Positions 57,579-64,000 of a stretch of DNA of 64,000 bases are shown here, one piece after another. A program made the translations under genes and the position numbers. Each line of letters begins with the position of its first letter. Position 1 is the stretch's first letter. The notes below the pieces were generated by a model that did no database searches, was not told the origin of the DNA, and saw only the letters and a list, made by a program, of their open reading frames with translations. Source of the DNA: Micromonospora siamensis (GTDB taxonomy: Bacteria; Actinomycetota; Actinomycetes; Mycobacteriales; Micromonosporaceae); assembly GCF_900090305.1 (NCBI RefSeq), contig NZ_LT607751.1, forward strand, positions 62,001 through 126,000, given 5' to 3'.

Positions 57579-59815
57579 GTCTCCTCCGCCCTGTGCCTCG
57601 GCCCGCGGGACCGGAGCCGATCGATCGGGGTCAGGAACTCGGTCTCCGCGTCCGGGCCGGCGGACCGCCGCGCGGGTGGGAGGAACTCGGTCGGTCCGTC
57701 GACCGGGCGACGGACGGGCGGCTGGGCCTCGGTCGGTCCGTCGACCGGGCGACGGACGGGCGGCTGGGCCTCGGTCGGCCCGTCGACCGGGCCACGGACA
57801 CGTGGCAGGACGTCGGTGGGCGCGTCCGGGTCGACCCGGCGCAGCACCTCGGTCCGTTGGTCGGCCCGGTTCACCTGCCGAGGCACCCGGTTGCGCGGAT
57901 TGGCCGGCCAGCGCGGGCCGGCGACGGGCGCGGACCGTTCCGGCCGGCGCCGATGACCGTCCGCCGGCACCGTGTACCCGTCCTGCCACACCATCGACTC
58001 CCGGCCGTGCCACTCGTGGTGCCCGGCGTCGTCGTAGTAGACCTGCCAGTCCGCCGCGAGCGGTCCGGTCAGCGCGCGGGCCGTGCCGCGAACCGTGGCG
58101 GCGGCGGGCCGCGCCTCGGCCCGGGCCGTGAGCGCCGAGGTCAGCGCGATGATCGGCGGCGCGATCCCGGTGAACAGGGTGAGCACCGACCAGAACCGCA
58201 GGGCCGTGTAGTCGTGGTCGAAGACGAAGCTGACGGCGAGCAGGGCGGCGGCCAGAGCGGCCCAGACCAGGTGCAGCCGGAAGGTGCCCAGGGACTCCGC
58301 CGTACGCAGCTTGCCCTTGGCGGTCACCGCGTAGGTCAACGGCCGGCGGAGCAGGGCGGCGATGCCGGCGGCCACGTAGACCGGGCCGGCGAACAGGGCC
58401 AGCGCCATCCCCGGCATGCCCACCTCGACCCGCTCGTGCTCGGCCAGGTTGAACCGGCGCAGCCAGAACCACATGAGGAACCAGCTGCCCAGGCTCGCCC
58501 CCCACAGGGTCAGCCAGGTGCCGCCGTCGAGTTCGATCGAGGCGACCCCGAACAGCAGGTAGAACGCGGTGGCCAGGTTGCCCAGCAGCAGGCCGGTCGC
58601 CACGCTCGGGTAGTAGAACTGGACGCAGCCGTAGAGCAGCCGCTGCCGGAACGTGAGCCCGGCGCGGACCTGACGCTTGCCGGTCAGCAGGATCTCCCAG
58701 ATCCCGTACGCCCACCGCTTCTGCTGGTTGAAGTAGTCGGCCCAGGACGTCGGCCCCTCGCCGACGGCCAGCACGTCCGGGGTGTAGACGCCCTTCCACC
58801 GGTTCCCGGTGGCCTCGTTGGTCGAGGACTGCACCACCATGCTGGTCAGGTGGTCCTCGATGATCGAGTCCTGGTAGCCGCCGATCTGCCGCCAGGCGGC
58901 CGGCCGGTAGAGGTGGTTCGTGCCGATCAGCAGCGGCGCGTCCAGCCCGTTGCCGCCGCGTTCGACGACCCCGCTGAACAGGTACTGCTGCACCGAGGCG
59001 CCGTGGGCCACCCAGTTCTCGTACATGTTGCCGTACACCTGCGGCGCGACCACGAACGCGACGTCGGGGTCGCGGAAGAAGCCGATGGTGCGTTCCAGGA
59101 AGCAGGGCAGCGGGACGTGGTCGGGGTCCATCTGGGCGACCACGTCGTACCTGTGCTCGTGCTCGGCCCGCCAGGAGTTGTGGTTGCCCGCCTTGGACCT
59201 GGCCCGGAACTCCCCCTCGGGCTGGTTGTACTCCGGGCGGCCCTTACGGCTGAAGTGGTGCACGCCCAGCCGGGCCGCCATCGCCTTGACGGCGGGGTCG
59301 TCCCCCTCGTCGAGGATCCACACGTCGACCGACCCGCAGTAGACGATCTGCTGCATCTTGCGCAGGGTCCGCTCGACGATCTCGATGGGTTCCTTGCTCG
59401 GCACGATCGTGGTCAACAACGCCACCCGCAGGCCGACCGGCGGATCCATCGGCACCGGGTCCTTGGCGTTCATGGCGAACACCCAGACGGCGACGTTCTG
59501 GCCGAGCCGGATCAGCTCGACCACGATCACCAGGCCGAAGCCGAACCGGGCGAGCCAGAGCGCCGGGCCGTCGAGCCCTCCGTTCCAACCCGGGATGTGC
59601 TCCGGGCGGAGCAGCCACAGGATGAAGACCGCGGCGGTGGCCGCGTTCAGCAGGATCAACAGGGTGAGCACCGCGTGCTCCCAGCGGGCCGCCACCCGGC
59701 GGAACCGCACCGGCTGGTCGGGCCGGTCGGGAGCGACCAGCGGGCCGGCGGTGGTGGCGCAGCCGACGTAGGCCCGCCGCGCGGTCAGGTTGGAACGTCC
59801 GACGTCGGACTTCAT
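57563..59815 (-). CDS. Cellulose-synthase-like family 2 glycosyltransferase
   Basis: A 750-residue processive-type membrane glycosyltransferase. Two N-terminal helices (about 47-70, 88-113) are followed by the GT-A catalytic domain: D169 in ILDEGDD, D230 and D232 in QMDPDHV, E320-D321 in IIEDHL, and the QxxRW motif Q364, R367, W368 in NQQKRWAYG. At least six more helices follow (about 390-570). There is no visible PilZ domain. The C-terminal 170 residues are hydrophilic and disordered with exact 14-residue repeats. GAGGAG precedes ATG. Product inferred to be a beta-linked exopolysaccharide; sugar unknown. Confidence 0.88.
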   Translation of the reverse strand: MKSDVGRSNLTARRAYVGCATTAGPLVAPDRPDQPVRFRRVAARWEHAVLTLLILLNAATAAVFILWLLRPEHIPGWNGGLDGPALWLARFGFGLVIVVELIRLGQNVAVWVFAMNAKDPVPMDPPVGLRVALLTTIVPSKEPIEIVERTLRKMQQIVYCGSVDVWILDEGDDPAVKAMAARLGVHHFSRKGRPEYNQPEGEFRARSKAGNHNSWRAEHEHRYDVVAQMDPDHVPLPCFLERTIGFFRDPDVAFVVAPQVYGNMYENWVAHGASVQQYLFSGVVERGGNGLDAPLLIGTNHLYRPAAWRQIGGYQDSIIEDHLTSMVVQSSTNEATGNRWKGVYTPDVLAVGEGPTSWADYFNQQKRWAYGIWEILLTGKRQVRAGLTFRQRLLYGCVQFYYPSVATGLLLGNLATAFYLLFGVASIELDGGTWLTLWGASLGSWFLMWFWLRRFNLAEHERVEVGMPGMALALFAGPVYVAAGIAALLRRPLTYAVTAKGKLRTAESLGTFRLHLVWAALAAALLAVSFVFDHDYTALRFWSVLTLFTGIAPPIIALTSALTARAEARPAAATVRGTARALTGPLAADWQVYYDDAGHHEWHGRESMVWQDGYTVPADGHRRRPERSAPVAGPRWPANPRNRVPRQVNRADQRTEVLRRVDPDAPTDVLPRVRGPVDGPTEAQPPVRRPVDGPTEAQPPVRRPVDGPTEFLPPARRSAGPDAETEFLTPIDRLRSRGPRHRAEETCGDR
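57687..57799 (-). repeat. 42-bp tandem repeat in the GT2 gene tail
   Basis: A 42-bp unit starting TCGGTCGGTCCGTCGACCGG occurs identically at 57687-57728 and 57729-57770, then about 29 bp more of a third, diverged copy. It encodes the 14-residue unit VDGPTEAQPPVRRP. The array keeps the frame. Confidence 0.9.
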
Positions 59816-59885
59816 CGGTGGTCTCCTCGAATCGGCGTCGAACGGTCGGCCCGGGACGGGCCAGGAGTACGCAGGCGCACGCTGG

Positions 59886-61373
59886 TCACCGGTTCCGGAC
59901 CATCAGCGCCAGGGTCAGTCCCGTCGGCCGCCACACCTGCTCGGTCCGGTAACCGGAGCGGAGCACCTTCTCCTTCTCCGCGCCGAGCCCCTGCACGGGG
60001 TCGTCCAGCTCCCGCAGCCGCACCACCCACACCCGGCCCGGCTTACCGAGGCAGCGGGACACCTCGGCACACTCCCCGGCGAGCAGCACGCCGTCGGTGC
60101 GGGGTGGCCGGGCGAGCAGCGGGTCGGTGGGGCGCCGGTCGGCCGGCACATAGTGCTCGACCAGGTCACGGGTGGTCCAGCCGCCGTCCGGTTCGGCGGC
60201 GGCGTAGACGGCGGCGTCGCCGGGCGTGACCCGCTCGGTCAGGATGTCCGCCACCACCCGGGTCGCCTCGTCATGTCCGTCGACCTGGCGGAGGCCGACG
60301 TGCGCGGTCGCGCCGAGCGCCAGCACGCCGGCGAGGGCCGTCACGGCCAGCGCCGGCCGTACCCGGGACAGGGCGACGCCGGCCAGCAGGGCCCAGGCGG
60401 GCAGGGTGAAGATCAGGTAGCGGGGCAGGAACAGTGGCAGCCAGATGGAGGCCGCCGCGAGGGCGAACGGCGGCAGCACGGCCCAGGCGGTGTAGACCGC
60501 CGCCGGGTGGCGTAGCGGCAGGCTGAACAGCGACAGCGCAATCACCAGCAGGCCGACGGCCAGCGTGCCGAAGAGCACCGTGCCGTACGACCCGAAGGTG
60601 GCGTCGCTCAGGCCGGGGATGTACGCGACCTGACTGCGCTGGGCCGAACCGAACCAGATCAGCGGGACTGCCGGCAGCGCGCCCAGCGCGGCGCCCAGGA
60701 GCCAGTGCCACAGCGCCTCCCGCCGCCAGGCGAGCACGCTCCAGCCGTGCGCCACCAGCAGCAGCAACCCGATCAGGTGCAGCATGCCGAGCAGGGCCAG
60801 CGCGAGGGCGTACGCCAGCGTCCGGGGCAGGGTCGGCCGGTCCACGAGCCGTACCAGCAGCAGGGTCGCCAGCACGGCGGCGAAGACGGTCAGCGCGTAC
60901 GGCCGGGCCTCCTGGGCGAACCGGGTGGCGGACGGGAACGCGACCAGCAGCAGGCCGGCGAGCAGGCCGGTGCGGGGCCCGACCAGGCGGGAGCCGAGCC
61001 GGCCGGTGAGGGCGGCGGCCCCGACCATCGCGGCCAGGGACGGCAGCCGCAGCGCCAGGTCCGACGTTCCGGCCACTTCCGCCCAGGCGCGCATGAGGAC
61101 GTAGTAGGGGGCGAGGACCGCGTCGACGTACCGCAGCACCGGCCACATGTCGGCCCACGACGTCGTGGTCATGCCCCAGGTGGCGAGCTCGTCGGTCCAG
61201 AGCGCCGGGCGGGTCAGGAAGACCCCGCCGACCAGCGCCATGGCCAGCGCCGGGACCAGCCAGGCCACGGTCCGGGCGGCGCGCGGCTCCTCGCGGGCGG
61301 CGAGTGCGGATCGGGAGAGCCGTTCGCCCCACGGGTCGGTGAGATCCATCCGGCTCACCGCCCGGATCATCAT
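59886..61373 (-). CDS. GT-C (GT39-like) membrane glycosyltransferase
   Basis: A 495-residue polytopic protein with about ten transmembrane helices. The GT-C acidic motif Asp61-Glu62 (ALWTDELATWG) lies in the first external loop, followed by FAQEARPYAL typical of the ArnT/GT39-like superfamily; a soluble extracytoplasmic C-domain follows residue 390. It should transfer a sugar from a polyprenyl-phosphate donor outside the membrane. ATG 61373 is chosen with modest support (61370 and 61349 are alternatives). It is the first gene of the operon; GT2 starts 70 nt after its stop. A TATACA hexamer at 61467-61472 (minus strand) may be the -10 box. Confidence 0.78.
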   Translation of the reverse strand: MMIRAVSRMDLTDPWGERLSRSALAAREEPRAARTVAWLVPALAMALVGGVFLTRPALWTDELATWGMTTTSWADMWPVLRYVDAVLAPYYVLMRAWAEVAGTSDLALRLPSLAAMVGAAALTGRLGSRLVGPRTGLLAGLLLVAFPSATRFAQEARPYALTVFAAVLATLLLVRLVDRPTLPRTLAYALALALLGMLHLIGLLLLVAHGWSVLAWRREALWHWLLGAALGALPAVPLIWFGSAQRSQVAYIPGLSDATFGSYGTVLFGTLAVGLLVIALSLFSLPLRHPAAVYTAWAVLPPFALAAASIWLPLFLPRYLIFTLPAWALLAGVALSRVRPALAVTALAGVLALGATAHVGLRQVDGHDEATRVVADILTERVTPGDAAVYAAAEPDGGWTTRDLVEHYVPADRRPTDPLLARPPRTDGVLLAGECAEVSRCLGKPGRVWVVRLRELDDPVQGLGAEKEKVLRSGYRTEQVWRPTGLTLALMVRNR

Positions 61374-61561
61374 CGTCGTCGACTCGAGGCGGCCAGGCCC
61401 GGTCCGTTGTCCCGGGATGGTCGGTTGGTCCTTGTCCGGCTCCCCGGATCTACGCCTCGGCGCCGATGTATACCCCACGCGTCACAAGCGTGCCTGATCA
61501 ACTTGCCCGCACCATGGTTCGGGCGAGTGACCTTCGCCTCCCCTTTCCGCAGGTCAGGGGG

Positions 61562-62074
61562 CTAGGCGGTGGGTTCGGCGGGGGTGGCCTGGGTGAGCAG
61601 CAGCAGGATCTCGTTGGCGACCGGCGGCCGTTCCTCCCCCGGGCAGTCCTGCGAGGTGATCAACCCGGCGGCGGTGACCAGGCTGGAGGTCAGGGCGTCG
61701 ATGCAACTGGCCCGGTACTGCCGCGACTGGTCGGTCTCCCCGGCCAGCCGCGGGTCGGCGAGCAGCCGGTGCAGCCGCTGCACCTGGTCCGGGTCGAGGG
61801 CGCCGGTCGAGGACACCCCGTCGCCGGCGCAGTCGTCGCACTCCCAGCGGCCGTCGGCGGCGACGTTGAGGGTGCGCAGCGGGCCGTCGGAGCCCAGCTT
61901 TTGCACCAGGCTGACCCGGTCGGTCGCGGAACCCGCTCCGGTGCCGCTCACCGCGGGCGCGGCGACCGCCCCGCCCCGTCGGGCGGGGCCGAGCGAGCAG
62001 GCGGTGAGTGTCGTGGCGGCCAGCAGGACGGCGGCGGAGAGCGGGACGACGCGCGACCGGAAGGGGTGAGCCAC
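61562..62074 (-). CDS. Putative lipoprotein of unknown function
   Basis: A 170-residue protein. The signal peptide has the lipobox TTLTAC with the lipidated Cys26. The mature part is hydrophilic, with two close Cys (WECDDCAGDG) and two more later (SCIDA, QDCPGEE), which could form two disulfides. Not recognised. GTG start. It lies upstream of the exopolysaccharide operon on the same strand, separated by about 190 bases without a gene. Confidence 0.65.
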   Translation of the reverse strand: MAHPFRSRVVPLSAAVLLAATTLTACSLGPARRGGAVAAPAVSGTGAGSATDRVSLVQKLGSDGPLRTLNVAADGRWECDDCAGDGVSSTGALDPDQVQRLHRLLADPRLAGETDQSRQYRASCIDALTSSLVTAAGLITSQDCPGEERPPVANEILLLLTQATPAEPTA

Positions 62075-62157
62075 TCGCCGGAAATTACCGTACGACGGGA
62101 ATTGCGCATAGCGGCCGACCGGTTCGGACCCTCCGTCGGCCAGTCGGGTGGGATCGG

Positions 62158-63990
62158 TCAGCGGGACGAGGACGGCAGTTCGACGCTGTCGCCGTCGCCA
62201 CCCCGGTCGGCGGCGAAACCCCGGACGTCCGGAGCGCCGAGCCGCGCCGCGTCCGCCGCGGCGTCGTCCACCATGGACTGCGACTGCCGCTCCGCGGCCA
62301 CCCGCGCCCGGTAGTGGGACACCTCACGCTCCCGGGTGGACTCGTCCCAGCCCAGCACGGCGCCCATCAGCTCCGCGGTGTGCCCCGCCGACTCCAGGCC
62401 GCGGTGGCTGGTCTCGAAGGAGATCCGGGTACGCCGGGTGAGCACGTCCTCCAGGTGCAGCGCCCCCTCCGCGCGGGTCGCGTACGTCACCTCGGCCGCC
62501 AGGTATTCCGGCGCCCCGGCCAGCGGCGCGGCGAGCAGCGGCTCGGCGTCGATCAGGGCCAGCAGCTCCAGGGTGAGCGTGCCGTACCGCTCCAGCAGGT
62601 GCTCCACCACGCCGACCGGCACCCCGTGCCGGCGGGCCAGGTCGGCCCGGTCCCGCCACATCGCCGCGTACCCGTCGGCGCCCAGCAGCGGCAGGTCCGC
62701 GGTCCGCGACGGGCGGGCGCCGCCCAGCCGGCGGACCGCCCGGTCCACCACGTCGGAGGCCATCACCCGGTACGTCGTGTACTTGCCGCCAGCCACCAGC
62801 AGCAGCCCGAGCATCGGCTCGAAGACGGCGTGCTCCCGGGACAGCTTGGAGGTGGAGTCCGCCTCGCCGGCCAGCAGCGGACGCAGCCCGGCGTAGACGC
62901 CCTCGATGTCGTCGGTGGTGAGCGGCTTGTCCAGCACCGTGTTGACCTGGTCGAGCAGATACTGGATGTCGCGGGCGGTGGCCGACGGATGGGACCGGTC
63001 CAGCTGCCAGTCGGTGTCCGTGGTGCCGATGATCCAGTGCCCGCCCCAGGGGATCACGAAGAGCACGCTGGTGGCGGTCCGCAGGATCAGCCCGGTCTCG
63101 CCGGTGATCGCCGAGCGGGGCACCACCAGGTGCACCCCCTTGGAGGCCCGGACCCGGATGCCGGGGCGCAGCCCGACGTCGTTGAGCATCCGCGACATGT
63201 CGTCGCTCCACACGCCGGTGGCGCCGATGACCGTGCGGGCGCGTACCTCGAACTCGGCGTCCGGGGAGCCGGCGGGCGCCTCCAGGTCGCGGACCCGGAC
63301 CCCGGTCACCTCGCGGGCCTGGCGGACCAGGCCGACCGCCCGGGCGCTGGTCACCACGGTGGCGCCCAGGCTGGCCGCGGTGCGGGCCAGGGTGACCACC
63401 AGCCGGGCGTCGTCGACCTGGCCGTCGTAGTAGCGGATCGCCCCGGCCAGGGTGTCCCCGCGCAGGCTGGGGAAGGCCCGGCGGGCCCCCTCCCGGGTCA
63501 GGTGCCGGTGCAGCGGCATGCCCCGCCCGCCGCCGAAGATCCCGGCGAAGGCGTCGTAGACGGCGACCCCGGCGCCGTAGTAGGAGCGGCGGAACAGCCG
63601 GGCCGGCAGGTCGCGCAGCCGCTCCCCGGCGGGGAGCGGGACCAGGAACGGGATCGGCCGGACCAGGTGCGGGGCGAGCCGGGTGGCCAGCAGCCCCCGC
63701 TCGGTCAACGCCTCGTGGACCAGGTGGAACTCCAACTGCTCCAGGTAGCGCAGGCCGCCGTGGATCAGCTTGCTGGACCGGCTGGAGGTGCCGGCGGCGA
63801 AGTCGCGGGCCTCGACCAGGGCCACCTTGAGCCCTCGGGAGGCGGCGTCCAGGGCGGCCCCCGCCCCGGTCACCCCACCCCCGATGACCAGCACGTCGAA
63901 CTGCTCGGTGCGGAGTCTGCGCAGGTCAGCCTCGCGGCGCTGCGGCGAGAGCTGGCCGGCGGCGGATCGGGTCACGTTGGGGTCGCGCAC
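62158..63990 (-). CDS. glpD: Aerobic glycerol-3-phosphate dehydrogenase
   Basis: A 610-residue FAD-dependent membrane-associated enzyme oxidising glycerol-3-phosphate to dihydroxyacetone phosphate and feeding electrons to quinones. The N-terminal FAD motif is VLVIGGGVTGAGAALDAASRG. Further segments are SSKLIHGGLRYLEQ, YYDGQVDDARLV, GATGVWSDDM, PWGGHWIIGTTDTDW and GGKYTTYRVMA. The C-terminal helical cap ends in a low-complexity tail. GTG 63990 is only 10 bases from the window edge, so a slightly longer N-terminus cannot be excluded. No glpF or glpK is visible here. Confidence 0.94.
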   Translation of the reverse strand: MRDPNVTRSAAGQLSPQRREADLRRLRTEQFDVLVIGGGVTGAGAALDAASRGLKVALVEARDFAAGTSSRSSKLIHGGLRYLEQLEFHLVHEALTERGLLATRLAPHLVRPIPFLVPLPAGERLRDLPARLFRRSYYGAGVAVYDAFAGIFGGGRGMPLHRHLTREGARRAFPSLRGDTLAGAIRYYDGQVDDARLVVTLARTAASLGATVVTSARAVGLVRQAREVTGVRVRDLEAPAGSPDAEFEVRARTVIGATGVWSDDMSRMLNDVGLRPGIRVRASKGVHLVVPRSAITGETGLILRTATSVLFVIPWGGHWIIGTTDTDWQLDRSHPSATARDIQYLLDQVNTVLDKPLTTDDIEGVYAGLRPLLAGEADSTSKLSREHAVFEPMLGLLLVAGGKYTTYRVMASDVVDRAVRRLGGARPSRTADLPLLGADGYAAMWRDRADLARRHGVPVGVVEHLLERYGTLTLELLALIDAEPLLAAPLAGAPEYLAAEVTYATRAEGALHLEDVLTRRTRISFETSHRGLESAGHTAELMGAVLGWDESTREREVSHYRARVAAERQSQSMVDDAAADAARLGAPDVRGFAADRGGDGDSVELPSSSR

Positions 63991-64000
63991 CCGTCCACGG

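Noticed and set aside
57593..60229. 878-codon plus-strand open frame opposite the GT2 gene
   Set aside because: Shadow; the minus strand carries all GT2 motifs and transmembrane helices.
61467..61501. TATACA and TTGATC as a standard sigma-70-type promoter for the polysaccharide operon
   Set aside because: The spacing is 23 nt, too long for a normal promoter. Only the TATACA hexamer is mentioned as a tentative -10.

Overview
The window is very GC-rich, with strongly third-position-GC-biased codons. It looks like chromosomal core DNA of a mycothiol-producing actinomycete, most likely Micromonosporaceae (Micromonospora-like). The grounds are mshA and mshD, a mycothiol-dependent-isomerase-like protein, a GlnR-type regulator, a ceb-type cellobiose operon, and intergenic palindromes of a kind I associate with Micromonospora. 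From memory, gene order partly matches two known regions: M. tuberculosis Rv0474-Rv0487 (XRE regulator, HbhA-like, DUF2516, murB, SDR, mshA, YbjN) together with Rv0812-Rv0821c (pabC, nitrobindin-like, sseC, sulfurtransferase, LmeA-like, glnR, mshD, pstB, PhoU-like), and S. coelicolor around SCO4138-SCO4209. It is therefore mostly conserved housekeeping DNA. No prophage, CRISPR array, tRNA or rRNA was seen.

Layout. 1-6.2 kb: YbjN protein, mshA, SDR, methyltransferase, an IS30 element, murB. 6.3-13.2 kb: a mycothiol-dependent-isomerase-like gene, then a LacI-controlled sugar operon (binding protein, two permeases, GH1 beta-glucosidase, regulator) with two palindromic operators, then an inverted-repeat element. 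13.2-20.1 kb: GNAT, macrodomain, EI24 membrane protein, WYL regulator, SDR, hydrolase, and the DUF2516/HbhA-like/XRE module. 20.1-29.1 kb: hydrolase, asparaginase, BKACE, YgfZ-like protein, nickel-type Fur regulator, pabC, nitrobindin-like protein, a tiny membrane protein, DsrE-like, SCP2, and a glycogen-debranching-like enzyme. 29.2-36.7 kb: sulfur genes (sseA with a poly-cysteine leader peptide, DUF1416), LmeA-like lipid-binding protein, glnR, polysaccharide deacetylase, mshD. 37-45.9 kb: a phosphate island (pstSCAB, Pit with its DUF47 partner, PPK2) with two PHO-box-like sites. 46-56.4 kb: ECF41 sigma factor with a matching promoter, DUF402, DinG-like helicase, AI-2E exporter, GroES-like protein, PrsW, FUSC protein, FAD oxidase. 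56.5-61.4 kb: GT-C, cellulose-synthase-like GT2 and GH26 genes in one operon, probably making and trimming an exopolysaccharide. 61.5-64 kb: a lipoprotein and glpD.

Many genes begin 6-8 nt after a TAnnnT hexamer with no Shine-Dalgarno sequence, so leaderless transcription looks common here. The most interesting items are the GT-C/GT2/GH26 operon, the cysteine leader peptide before sseA, the IS30 element set symmetrically between inverted copies of a palindromic repeat, the ECF41 promoter with exact spacing but no usual target gene, and two copies of a long hairpin repeat 23 kb apart.
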